NCBI RefSeq assembly: GCF_000418325.1
Contig: NC_021658.1
Coordinates: 12,194,501 to 12,258,500, forward strand
Reading direction: 5' to 3'
Length of the DNA stretch: 64,000 nucleotides
Source: Sorangium cellulosum So0157-2
GTDB lineage: Bacteria > Myxococcota_A > Polyangia > Polyangiales > Polyangiaceae
Shown in pieces: positions 16,587-25,772 of this stretch (within the stretch, counting starts at the first letter, position 1; every line of letters starts with the position of its first letter). The position numbers and the translations under genes are program-made. The notes beneath the pieces are model-generated. The model saw only the letters and a program-made list of their open reading frames with translations, was not told where the DNA came from and did not search any database.

Positions 16587-18322
16587 CCTGCAGCCTCCAC
16601 CAGCCGCCATCCGTGGGCGCGGCGGCGCTCGTTCCAGAACGCCGTGTACCGCCCGTTGCGCGCCATGAGCTCATCGTGCGTGCCCGCTTCGACGATACGA
16701 CCGCCGTCGAGCACGAGGATCTGATCTGCGGACACGATGGTCGGCAGCCGGTGCGCGATGACCAGCAGCGTCGACCGAGCCATCAGCGTTCGCATCGCGT
16801 TCTGGACGTAGCGCTCGTTCTCCGGGTCGAGCGCCGCAGTCGCCTCGTCCAGCAGCACGATGGGCGCGTTCTTCAGCACGGCTCGGGCGACGGACACCCG
16901 CTGGCGCTCCCCGCCGGACAGCGACGCACCGCCCTCGCCGACGCGGGTCTTCATGCCCTGCGGGAGGCGCTCGATGATCTCGTCCACGCCCGCCAGGCGG
17001 ACGGCCTCGCGCACCTCCTCGTCCGTGGCGTCCAGCCGGCCCACCCGGATGTTCGCCTCGAGCGTGTCATCGAACAGGTAGACGTCCTGCATGACCAGCG
17101 ACAGCTGCGCCATCAAGTCTTCCGTGGAGAGCTCGCGGACATCCACGCCGCCCACCCGCACCGATCCCGCGTTGACGTCGAAGAAGCGCGCGATCAGCCG
17201 TGTGATCGTGGTCTTCCCGGAGCCGGATGCCCCGATGATCGCCGTCATCGTCTTCGGCGCTATCCGGAACGACACATCACGGAGCACTGGAACGCCCGGC
17301 TGGTAGCCGAACACGGCGCCGGAGAGCTCGATTTCCCCCGGGGCCGTGACGGGCTTCGAGCGCTCCGGCTCGGCGAGCGGCGCCTCATCGAAGATGGCGG
17401 ACAGCCGCTCCAGATCGTTGCCCGCCATCCGCAAGAGCCCGCTCCTCCCCGCGGCCTCGGCCAGCGGCCCCACGAACCTGGCGGCCAGCGCCAGCAGCGC
17501 GATCAGCTCGATCGGGTCGATCGACCGGTCGAGCGCGCGCACCACGCCGACGGCGATCAGCGCAGCGAACGCGAGCTGCACCGACAGCCCGCCGGCGAGC
17601 AGCCTGGGGAAGGTCTGGCGCAGCATCGACCCGCCCGCGACGCGCTGCGCGTCGATCGCCTCTTCCAGCGGCCCATAGCCCCCCGTCGCCCGACCGAACG
17701 CTCGCAGCACCTGCTGGTTGCGCGCAAACTCGACGACCCGGTTGCTGGCGAGCGCCCCCGCGGCGTCGACCTGCTCCTCGGTGCGGCCGATCCACGCCGA
17801 CGACCAGCGGTGCGTCAGGTAGATCAGCGGCGTGCAGACGATGGCCGTCAGCCCGAGCTGCCAGTCGAAGAACAGCATGGCGACGGCGATCGTCGCGGGC
17901 GTCAGTATGCCGCTCACCACCGGCGTGAGGAGGTGAGCGAACACGTTGGTGACCATCATGGTGCCGCCCGTCGCGCTCCGCGACAGACGGCCCACCTTCT
18001 CCGAGGAAAACCAGCCGAGCGGCAGGCGGGCGACATGGCTGCCGAGCCGGTTGTGCAGCGTGGTCAGGACGACCAGCGCAAGCGCGAAGCCCTTCATCGT
18101 CTGCTGGTATCGCGCGAGGCAAGTCACCGCGACGACCGCGGCCAAAAGGAGCAGCCAGCGCAGCGCCTCGTCCAGGTCCCCGCTGAGCAACGCCTTGAGC
18201 ACGGGCACGAGGAACGCCATCGCCACGCCCTGGACGACGGAGTAGACGATGAGCCAGCCGAAATAGACGTGCAGCGCTTTTTTGTGCTGCGGCCCCAAGA
18301 TCTTGGTCAGCTCCCGGATCAT
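16583..18322 (-). CDS. ABC half-transporter, YbtQ/IrtB-like
   Basis: 579 residues: exporter-type membrane domain with about six helices (1-300), then an ATPase domain with Walker A G-A-S-G-S-G-K-T-T, signature L-S-G-G-E-R-Q, Walker B I-V-L-L-D-E-A-T and the His switch in A-H-R-L. In yersiniabactin and mycobactin systems such pairs form heterodimers that, despite the exporter fold, import the ferric siderophore across the inner membrane. The gene is preceded six bases upstream by its partner and overlaps the next gene by ATGA. Both halves have complete catalytic motifs. Export of the product is an alternative. Confidence 0.9.
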   Translation of the reverse strand: MIRELTKILGPQHKKALHVYFGWLIVYSVVQGVAMAFLVPVLKALLSGDLDEALRWLLLLAAVVAVTCLARYQQTMKGFALALVVLTTLHNRLGSHVARLPLGWFSSEKVGRLSRSATGGTMMVTNVFAHLLTPVVSGILTPATIAVAMLFFDWQLGLTAIVCTPLIYLTHRWSSAWIGRTEEQVDAAGALASNRVVEFARNQQVLRAFGRATGGYGPLEEAIDAQRVAGGSMLRQTFPRLLAGGLSVQLAFAALIAVGVVRALDRSIDPIELIALLALAARFVGPLAEAAGRSGLLRMAGNDLERLSAIFDEAPLAEPERSKPVTAPGEIELSGAVFGYQPGVPVLRDVSFRIAPKTMTAIIGASGSGKTTITRLIARFFDVNAGSVRVGGVDVRELSTEDLMAQLSLVMQDVYLFDDTLEANIRVGRLDATDEEVREAVRLAGVDEIIERLPQGMKTRVGEGGASLSGGERQRVSVARAVLKNAPIVLLDEATAALDPENERYVQNAMRTLMARSTLLVIAHRLPTIVSADQILVLDGGRIVEAGTHDELMARNGRYTAFWNERRRAHGWRLVEAAG

Positions 18323-18328
18323 CAGGCC

Positions 18329-20092
18329 TCACTCCGCGGCTGCGCCGGCAGCCGCCATGTCGCTCTCGACATAAGAACGCCACATCCTGGCGTAGAGCCC
18401 GTCCGCGGCGAGCAGCTCGGAATGCGTACCGCGCTCGCGCACGCGGCCCTCATCGAGCACGACGATCTGGTCGACGCCGGTGATCGTCGCCAGCCGGTGG
18501 GCGATGACGATCACCGTGCGCCCGCGCGCGACCGCGGACAGCGCGTCCTGGATCTGTGCTTCTGACTCCGGATCCGCGTGCGCCGTCGCCTCGTCCAGGA
18601 TCAAGACCGCGGTGTCCGCGAGCAGCGTGCGCGCGATGGACAGCCGCTGCGCTTCGCCGCCGGAGAGGACGGCGTCCTCGCCGATCACGGACTGATATCC
18701 CCTGGGGAGCGCGACGATGCGATCGTGGATCTGCGCGGCGCGAGCGGCTTCGATCACCTCTGCGTCGCTGGCCTGGGGCCGGCCAAGGCGGAGGTTGTCG
18801 GCCACCGTTCCGTGCACCAGCTGGACGTCCTGCAGAACGAAGCCGACCTGCCGGTACAGCACGTCCGGCGCAATGTTTCGTATATCCACGCCGCCGAGGA
18901 GGACGGCGCCGCCGGTCACGTCGTAGAAACGGGGCACGAGCTTGGCCAGGGTGGACTTCCCCGCCCCCGAGCTCCCGACCAGCGCGGTCACCGTGCCAGG
19001 CTTGCAGCGCAAGCTCACGTCGGAGAGCACGTCCCTCGATCCATCGTAGCTGAACGAGACGTGGTCGAACTGCACCTCCGCTCCGCGGGGCACCTGCGGC
19101 GTCTTGGTGATCGGCAACGACGGCTCGTCGAGCAGCGCGGCGACGCGGCCGGCCGCCGCCACGGCCTTGCGCTGCGCCGTGAGCCCCTGGTTCAGCGTCA
19201 GCACCGTCTGCGGGATGACCACGGCGACCAGGATCTCGGCGAGCAGATCGATGGGGCCCACCCAGCCCTCTCGAATGAACCAGGCGCCGACGGTCAAGCT
19301 CACCAGCATGATCACCGGCACCGAGAGGGCCATCGAGGTCAGCGCCTCCAGCCGAAGCAGCGGCCTCACCCAGCCGGCGTAGCGATCGCTGAAATCGCCG
19401 ACGGCGCGCTGATAGCTCTGGTGAGCGCGACCCGTCTGTCCGAACGCCTTCACGACCGCGATGCCGTGTACGAACTCGACGATCGCGGCGCTCACCCTGG
19501 CGAAGCTCGCGTCGAGCTGCATCATCTTCTCGGCGAAGCCCCGCATCATCCACGCGTAGGCAACGGCGTAGATCGGCAAGGTGGCCACCGCGAGCAGCGC
19601 CAGCCGCCAGTCCAGCCAGAGCAGGTACAAGAGGCCGCCGAGCGGAAGGACGATCGCCGAGACGAGCTCGACATCGTGATGCGCGACCAGGTGGTGCAGA
19701 TCCTCGAGGTCGTCCTGGACCGCTTTGCGGACCACCCCTGACGTCTTGTCGGAGTACCACCCCAGCGGAACTTCGCCCAGCTTGCGCACCAGCGCGCGCC
19801 GCAGGATGGCCTGCAGCCGATGGTCGGCCAGGTGAGTCACCCACAGCGCCGTTCCGATGCACGTCCATCCGAGGCCGAGCCCGACCACGATCGTCAAAGC
19901 GACCCCGGCGACCTTCCCGCCGTCGATCGGGCCCGACGCGATCAGGATCCGCGCGAGCTCGGCGATCCCGATGAACGGAACGAGCGTCGTCAGCGCCCCG
20001 ATACCGCCGAGCAAGATCCCGAGCCGCCTGAGCCCTTCGATCGGGCGGCGCAGCTCGCGGAGCGCCGCCTCCTTTTGACGATCCTCTTTCAT
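18329..20092 (-). CDS. ABC half-transporter, YbtP/IrtA-like
   Basis: 587 residues with the same layout as its neighbour: membrane domain 1-320, ATPase with G-S-S-G-A-G-K-S-T, L-S-G-G-E-A-Q and V-L-I-L-D-E-A-T. The Walker B region reads D-E-A-T-A-H-A-D, where A-H-A-D replaces the more common A-A-L-D at the D-loop. The ATG at 20092 overlaps the NRPS stop (ATGA) and defines the start; the much longer upstream frame is a shadow of the thioesterase domain. Unlike IrtA it has no extra siderophore-reducing domain. It should pair with the product of 16583-18322. Confidence 0.9.
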   Translation of the reverse strand: MKEDRQKEAALRELRRPIEGLRRLGILLGGIGALTTLVPFIGIAELARILIASGPIDGGKVAGVALTIVVGLGLGWTCIGTALWVTHLADHRLQAILRRALVRKLGEVPLGWYSDKTSGVVRKAVQDDLEDLHHLVAHHDVELVSAIVLPLGGLLYLLWLDWRLALLAVATLPIYAVAYAWMMRGFAEKMMQLDASFARVSAAIVEFVHGIAVVKAFGQTGRAHQSYQRAVGDFSDRYAGWVRPLLRLEALTSMALSVPVIMLVSLTVGAWFIREGWVGPIDLLAEILVAVVIPQTVLTLNQGLTAQRKAVAAAGRVAALLDEPSLPITKTPQVPRGAEVQFDHVSFSYDGSRDVLSDVSLRCKPGTVTALVGSSGAGKSTLAKLVPRFYDVTGGAVLLGGVDIRNIAPDVLYRQVGFVLQDVQLVHGTVADNLRLGRPQASDAEVIEAARAAQIHDRIVALPRGYQSVIGEDAVLSGGEAQRLSIARTLLADTAVLILDEATAHADPESEAQIQDALSAVARGRTVIVIAHRLATITGVDQIVVLDEGRVRERGTHSELLAADGLYARMWRSYVESDMAAAGAAAE

Positions 20093-23000
20093 TTGCGGTG
20101 CAGCGACGCAGCCAGGTGTTCGGCCACGACGTTCACGTGCGGCGGCTCGATGACGCTGAAATGGTTGCCGGGCACGTCGATGAGCTTGAACTCCCCGAGG
20201 CAAACGCCTTCCCAGAACGGCGCCGTCAGGTGCCCCACGCCTGCGGTGATGCCGAAGGACTGTTCCTCGTCGCACCGCAAGAACGTCATATCGCCGACGT
20301 AGGGCTCGGGATCGAAGCGCGCGGCGCGCATGCTGTGCCTGCAGGTCCGGAACAGCGCCGGGATGAGCTCGGGTCCGACGGGCACCCCAGCCTGAGCGGC
20401 GGCCGCCTTGGCGTAGCCGGCCAGGCGCTCCTCCTGGCTGCGCGCCGACTGCCTGCGCACCGCAGCGGCTACCGATTCCAGCCCGGGGTCTCCGCGGAGC
20501 TCGGCCATGGCGCCGGCGGGTATCTTGCGCTCGTACTCGATCATCAGCTTCTCGATGGCCCGATAGACGTCCGCGCTGTCGACGTCGTCGCCGAAGACGG
20601 CCTTCACCGGATCCAGGTTCAAGTTCGGGGCGAAGATCGCCTCGAACGCGAGCTCTTCGTCCGTCTCGATGAACATCGGAATGCTGTCGACCAGCGCCAG
20701 GTCCACCGACATGCCGCGCTCCAAGAGCCGCCTGGCGACCTCCGTGGCGAGCAGCCCGCCAAGGCAGTAGCCGATGAGCTGGAACCGCGTGAAGCCCTCG
20801 TCGATGAGCCGCTGCGCGTAGTCGTCGGAGACGCGCGCGACGAGCTCCTTCGGGGGGATCGCGAGGTACTGCTCGGGGTCGGCGACAGCGAAGCCCAGGA
20901 CGGGCCCCAGATCCTGAGCGGCGAGCGCCCTCCCGAGGTGCTGGAAGTAGTCCATGGTGCCCAGCGCCGCGTGGAACATCACGCGCGCCGGGCCGTCCCC
21001 GCCGCCGAACGAGACGATCAACGAGTTGCTGCCCTCCCGACGCGGCGGGATCTGCGCGGCCTTGCCGCCCGTGGAGGTCGCCTGAGCGCACGACTCCGCG
21101 CCGCCCGGCGCGGGCGCTGCGCAGTCTTGCCTGCGCAGCGCCCGCGCGAGCGCGTCGACCGTCGGCTCGTTGAGCATCTGCCGCAGGAGCGTGTCGTAGG
21201 CGAACGGCGCGGCTTCCGGCACTTCATCGCGCAGTCGACCTGCCACCCTGGCGAGGATGAGCGAGTCGGCGCCGCGATCATAGAAGTTCTCGCCCTTGCC
21301 GATCCGCGCGATGCCGAGCGCGCCCGCCCAGAGCGCACACAACCGGCTCTCCAGCTCGTCCAGCGCCGCGTCGGCGTCCTTCCCGGCGCTGTCGACGAAC
21401 GCCGCGGGCCGCCAGGCGGCGAGCGCCTTGCGGTTGACCTTGCCGTTCGCTGTGACCGGCAACCGGTCGACGACCTGCAGGTGAGCAGGCACCATGTGGG
21501 CTGGCAGCCGCTGCCCGAGGAAGCTCGTGAGCTCGTCGGTGCTGACGCGCGCCCGGTCGGTCTTGAAGCGCGCGGCGAACATGTGCATGCCGTACGCCGC
21601 CATCGGATGATCGTCGTCCGGCAGGCGGAGCACCAGCTCACCACCGCACTTCTCGATCAGGCATCGCCACTGCTCGGTGGACAGGAACTTGGTGGCGCCG
21701 CGTTCCCGGTCTGCGCCCGCTGGGTCCATCATGAACCCCTGCGTGAGCAGGACGTGCGGGAGATCGGCGGTGGGCTCGGTGAACACGAGCCATCCCCCTG
21801 GCGCGAGCAGCTCCACCGCGGCGGCGACCGCAGCTTCGACGTTCCGGGTGCTGTTGAGCATCCCAGCGCACAGCACGACGTCCGCGGAGTTTGGCGAGAG
21901 GCCCTGCGCCCGGTAATCCTCGTTCAGGTCGAGCTGTCCGAATCGCACCCAGGGACGCTCCCGGAACCGCTCGCGCGCCTCGGCCAGGAAGAAGGCTGTC
22001 AGATCCGTGAACAGGTAGTCGACGTCGTGACCGTCGAGCATCGGGATGACCACGCCGCTGGTGGCACCCGTGCCGGCGCCGATCTCGAGCACCCGCAGGG
22101 GGGTGCCGTCGGCATGCGCGGCGGCGATCCGGTACAGGAGCGCCGCGACGGCGTGGTTGTTGTAACGCGCGATGGCGTCGTCGCGGTACACCGCGAGCGC
22201 GACGTCGTGCTTCCCTTGCGGAAACAGCAGCTCGAACGGGTTCTGCGCGTTCTCGAGCAAGGCGTGCAGCCGCTCCACGTGAGCTTTGTGGTACTGAACC
22301 AACTCGGGCGTACACAGCCCGGACCGCGACGCCAGCTCCTCGACCCGCCGCCAGGCGTCGTGGACCGCCGTCGCGTCGACGGCCCTGCGCTGCGCGTAGC
22401 GGCGGCTATCCTCGTCGTAGACGAGCCAGCCAGCCTCCACCAGCAGCCCCAGCCACCGGCGAACGAGCCAGTGATGGCGGTCGTGAACGCGCGCCTCGCG
22501 CAGGATCTCCTCGGCCGAGTGCGTGCCTCGCGGACCCTCGAAGAGGCCGCGCTCGACCAGGGCGCTCAGCATGGCCGCGAGCGAGGCCTCGCGCAGCGCT
22601 CCGGTCACCTCGGTCACCTGGGCCGTGGCGAGGCCGCGGACCTCATTGTCGGCGAACTGCCGCGCGGCGGACACCAGGCGGGCGAGCGAGGCGGCGGGCT
22701 CATCGTCCGTGGGTGCGCTGCGCCGCGCGAGCTCGACGAAGCCGAGCAGGGTGCGATCCGTGTGGTCCTTACCGGCCACCACCGCCGCCGCGGCGCCGAC
22801 CGCCGGATGCGCGAGCAGGGCGGCCTCGATCTCGCCTAGCTCGATCCGGTGCCCGCGGATCTTGACCTGGCTGTCCTCGCGGCCGAGGAACTCGATGGAT
22901 CCGCCGGGGAGATAACGCCCGAGATCTCCGGTCCTGTAGAGCCGCTGTCCATCGACAGGGTGGTTGAAGAAGCGCGCTGCCGTGAGCTCCGGATCGCCCA

Positions 23001-25629
23001 GGTATCCCGCTGCGAGGCCGTGCCCGGTGATGTACAGCTCTCCAGGGACCCACACCGGCGCGTCGCGAAGCGACTCGTCGAGGACGCGGAAGCCCTGGTT
23101 GGCGAGCGGCACCCCGTAGGGGATGCTCGTCCACGCCGGGTCCACCCGCTCGATGCGGTGGTAATTCGACCAGATGGCCGCCTCGGTCGCGCCTCCGAGC
23201 CCGATCAGCGTCAGGTCAGGCACGAACCGGCGGATCTGCTCAGGCAGCGTGACGGGGATCCAGTCGCCGGACAGGAGCGCCATTCGCAACGAGCGGATCG
23301 CGACCGGCTCTGCCTGGAGATAGCTCGTCAGCATCTGCAGCTGCGCGGGCACGGAGTTCCAGAGGGTCACCTCATGCCTCACGATGAGATCCGCCCAGTG
23401 AGAAGGATCGGCGCCGCGGTCGGGATCCGGCAGCACGAGGGTCCCGCCGAGGGCGAGCGTGCCGAAGATGTCGTACACGGAGAGGTCGAAGCCAAGCTGA
23501 GCAAGGCCCAGGACCCGGTCCGCCCCGGTCACGCCGAAGCGGCGGTTAATGTCCTCGATCGTGTTCAGCGCCGCCCTGTGGGTGATCATGACGCCCTTCG
23601 GGTCGCCCGTGGACCCGGAGGTGTAGATCACGTAGGCCAGCGCGTCGGGGTCGCCCGTCGGAGCTGCGGGGAAGGTCTGCGCGGGAGCCAGCGTATCCAC
23701 GTCGATCACGCGCAGGCCATCCGGCAGCTTGGCGCCCGCGGAGATCCACGACTGGGTCAGGAGCTGCCGCACCGCCGCGTTCGACAGCACCTTCTCGATG
23801 CGCAGCCGCGGCTGCGTAGCGTCGAGCGGCAGGTATGTCCCGCCGGCGAGCAGCACGCCGAGCACCGCGACGACCTGCTCGATCCCCTTGTTCATGACGA
23901 CGGCGACCCGGTCGCCGGTGGTACAGCCGCCATCTCGCAGCGCCTGCGCGACCGACGCCGCCCTCATCGCCAGGTCGCGGTACGTCAAGCGGCCCGCGTG
24001 GCCGATCACCGCCACCGACTCGGGATTGCGGGCGGCCTGCTCCAGGAACCCTCGATGCAAGACGGAGTCGGGCAGCGGACAGCTGGTCTGATTGACGCGC
24101 GCGCGCTCCTGCGCCTGCCACTCGGGCAACGCGACCGGATCGACGGCATCCCACGCCTCGGGGCGCTCCGCGAGATCGGCCAGCAGCCGCTGCAGCGCGG
24201 CGAACATGTCGTCGATGAGGCCTTCCGGGAAGATCCCCTGACGTACGTCCCAGTTGACCTCGAGCCCGTCCGCGTCGTCCATGACCTGGCAGTCGAGATA
24301 GACCTGCGGCGTCTGCGTGACGCCATAGCCGAAGCGCCTTCCGCTGCTGGCTCGCCGCCGTGGGCCGAGGCCGATGGAGCTGGTGAAGACGACCGGCATC
24401 AGCGCGGCCTCCCGGCCGCGCCGGCGGGTGATTTCGCGCAGCACCTCGACCCCCGTGAACAGCCGGTGGTCGAGATCGGCGAACATCTGGTCGCCGAGCC
24501 GCGCAGCCTGTTCCTTGAAGCTGCGCCCGGAAGGCGCCTGCACGTCCAAGAGGCTGACCGACGTGAAGTCTCCGACGATCCGGTCGACCTGCGCGTGCAG
24601 CGGCAGCCGGTTGAGCAGCGTGAGGTTGAGGCTGAATCGCTGACGGCGGCTCCAGCGCTGCAGCACCGCCGCGTAGGCGGCCAGCACGGCGATCGAGGCC
24701 GTGAGCCCGCGCTCGCCGGCCCGCTGCCTCAGGCGCTCCCAGCGCTCGGCGGACAGGCGGCTGTGATGGCGACGGAAGCGTACGGGTCCAGCCTCCGCGC
24801 TCGACGGCAGCGTCGGAAGCTCGGGCGCGGGGCGCAGATCGTCGACGCGCCCGAGCCAGTACTGGCGGTCACGCTGGTAGCGCCCGGTCTCGCGCAGCCG
24901 CCGCTCCGCGAAGATGTAATCGCGAAAGCGGAGGTCCAGCGGCCGCAGCTCGTCGGCGCGGCCGGCAAGGATGAGATCGAGCTCCTCGAAGAAGATCCCG
25001 GCGCTCGCCCAGTCCGCGATCAGCGAATCCAGCGAGAAGTGCACGACGTCGCCCCCGCTCGTGCGGGTATGCCGCAGCTCGAACAGCGGCCACACGGTGG
25101 TCTCGTACATCCGGTGGTCCATCTCGGCGCGGATGCTGCTGAGCGCGCGCTCCACCTCGACGGCGGACGCGCCGCGGAGGTCGGTCGTCTGGACGTGATA
25201 CCGAGGCACCGTGGGCAGGACGCGCTGGTAGCCGTCCTGCTCGATCACGGCGCGCAGCATGTCGTGCCGCTCGATCAGCAGGTTCCATGCGTCGGCGAGG
25301 CGCGCGGGGTCGAGCTCTGGATACGTCACCTCCAGGTACCCGTGGCAGGCGACACCACCGTAGCCGAACGAGCTCTGACGCCCGAGCAGGTATGCCGTCT
25401 GCACGTCCGTGAGCGGAAACGGCTCATGGCGCCCCTGCTCGTCCGCGGTGACGACCACCCCCTGGTTCGTGGACAGGAAATCGATGATCTGCGCCTTGTG
25501 CGCGCGCAGCACCGTCATCCTGTCTTCGGTGAGCAAACCCTTGGGTGCACGGAACCGGAGCTGCCCTGATTCCGTCCACAGATCGACACCCAGCGTCTTC
25601 AGCTCTTCGATGATCCCGGCAACGGGCAT
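20089..25629 (-). CDS. NRPS, module 3: docking-Cy-A(MT)-PCP-TE
   Basis: 1846 residues. A TubC-type N-terminal docking domain (1-52: I-I-E-E-L-K-T-L-G-V-D-L-W...R-A-P-K-G) is followed by a cyclisation domain with D-S-L-I-A-D-W-A-S at 201-209. The A domain has specificity residues D-L-Y-N-L-S-L-I-W, the cysteine code. A methyltransferase (L-E-I-G-A-G-T-G-A-T-S) is inserted between A8 and A10, then come a PCP (G-A-D-S-L) and a thioesterase. The TE nucleophile motif is G-Y-C-L-G-G, with Cys (about residue 1622) in place of Ser and the catalytic His in G-N-H-F. The ATG at 25629 follows CAGGAG and starts exactly at the docking domain. It adds the last cysteine, cyclises, methylates and releases. 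Confidence 0.93.
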   Translation of the reverse strand: MPVAGIIEELKTLGVDLWTESGQLRFRAPKGLLTEDRMTVLRAHKAQIIDFLSTNQGVVVTADEQGRHEPFPLTDVQTAYLLGRQSSFGYGGVACHGYLEVTYPELDPARLADAWNLLIERHDMLRAVIEQDGYQRVLPTVPRYHVQTTDLRGASAVEVERALSSIRAEMDHRMYETTVWPLFELRHTRTSGGDVVHFSLDSLIADWASAGIFFEELDLILAGRADELRPLDLRFRDYIFAERRLRETGRYQRDRQYWLGRVDDLRPAPELPTLPSSAEAGPVRFRRHHSRLSAERWERLRQRAGERGLTASIAVLAAYAAVLQRWSRRQRFSLNLTLLNRLPLHAQVDRIVGDFTSVSLLDVQAPSGRSFKEQAARLGDQMFADLDHRLFTGVEVLREITRRRGREAALMPVVFTSSIGLGPRRRASSGRRFGYGVTQTPQVYLDCQVMDDADGLEVNWDVRQGIFPEGLIDDMFAALQRLLADLAERPEAWDAVDPVALPEWQAQERARVNQTSCPLPDSVLHRGFLEQAARNPESVAVIGHAGRLTYRDLAMRAASVAQALRDGGCTTGDRVAVVMNKGIEQVVAVLGVLLAGGTYLPLDATQPRLRIEKVLSNAAVRQLLTQSWISAGAKLPDGLRVIDVDTLAPAQTFPAAPTGDPDALAYVIYTSGSTGDPKGVMITHRAALNTIEDINRRFGVTGADRVLGLAQLGFDLSVYDIFGTLALGGTLVLPDPDRGADPSHWADLIVRHEVTLWNSVPAQLQMLTSYLQAEPVAIRSLRMALLSGDWIPVTLPEQIRRFVPDLTLIGLGGATEAAIWSNYHRIERVDPAWTSIPYGVPLANQGFRVLDESLRDAPVWVPGELYITGHGLAAGYLGDPELTAARFFNHPVDGQRLYRTGDLGRYLPGGSIEFLGREDSQVKIRGHRIELGEIEAALLAHPAVGAAAAVVAGKDHTDRTLLGFVELARRSAPTDDEPAASLARLVSAARQFADNEVRGLATAQVTEVTGALREASLAAMLSALVERGLFEGPRGTHSAEEILREARVHDRHHWLVRRWLGLLVEAGWLVYDEDSRRYAQRRAVDATAVHDAWRRVEELASRSGLCTPELVQYHKAHVERLHALLENAQNPFELLFPQGKHDVALAVYRDDAIARYNNHAVAALLYRIAAAHADGTPLRVLEIGAGTGATSGVVIPMLDGHDVDYLFTDLTAFFLAEARERFRERPWVRFGQLDLNEDYRAQGLSPNSADVVLCAGMLNSTRNVEAAVAAAVELLAPGGWLVFTEPTADLPHVLLTQGFMMDPAGADRERGATKFLSTEQWRCLIEKCGGELVLRLPDDDHPMAAYGMHMFAARFKTDRARVSTDELTSFLGQRLPAHMVPAHLQVVDRLPVTANGKVNRKALAAWRPAAFVDSAGKDADAALDELESRLCALWAGALGIARIGKGENFYDRGADSLILARVAGRLRDEVPEAAPFAYDTLLRQMLNEPTVDALARALRRQDCAAPAPGGAESCAQATSTGGKAAQIPPRREGSNSLIVSFGGGDGPARVMFHAALGTMDYFQHLGRALAAQDLGPVLGFAVADPEQYLAIPPKELVARVSDDYAQRLIDEGFTRFQLIGYCLGGLLATEVARRLLERGMSVDLALVDSIPMFIETDEELAFEAIFAPNLNLDPVKAVFGDDVDSADVYRAIEKLMIEYERKIPAGAMAELRGDPGLESVAAAVRRQSARSQEERLAGYAKAAAAQAGVPVGPELIPALFRTCRHSMRAARFDPEPYVGDMTFLRCDEEQSFGITAGVGHLTAPFWEGVCLGEFKLIDVPGNHFSVIEPPHVNVVAEHLAASLHRK

Positions 25630-25772
25630 GGATGAAAGCTCCTGTAGCTTGTTGAGGACAAGCGTCACATCAGAGGATGAACTCGCCGACGAGGCGCCCT
25701 CCTGCGTCCTTGGGCTGCGGCGGCGCGTCGTCGCCCGGAGTCGCGGGCGGCGCGCCGCGGCGGCGGATGGCG

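Noticed and set aside
20093..21091. Longer N-terminus for the YbtP-like transporter
   Set aside because: The extension is antiframe of the thioesterase domain; the ATGA overlap at 20089-20092 gives the natural start.
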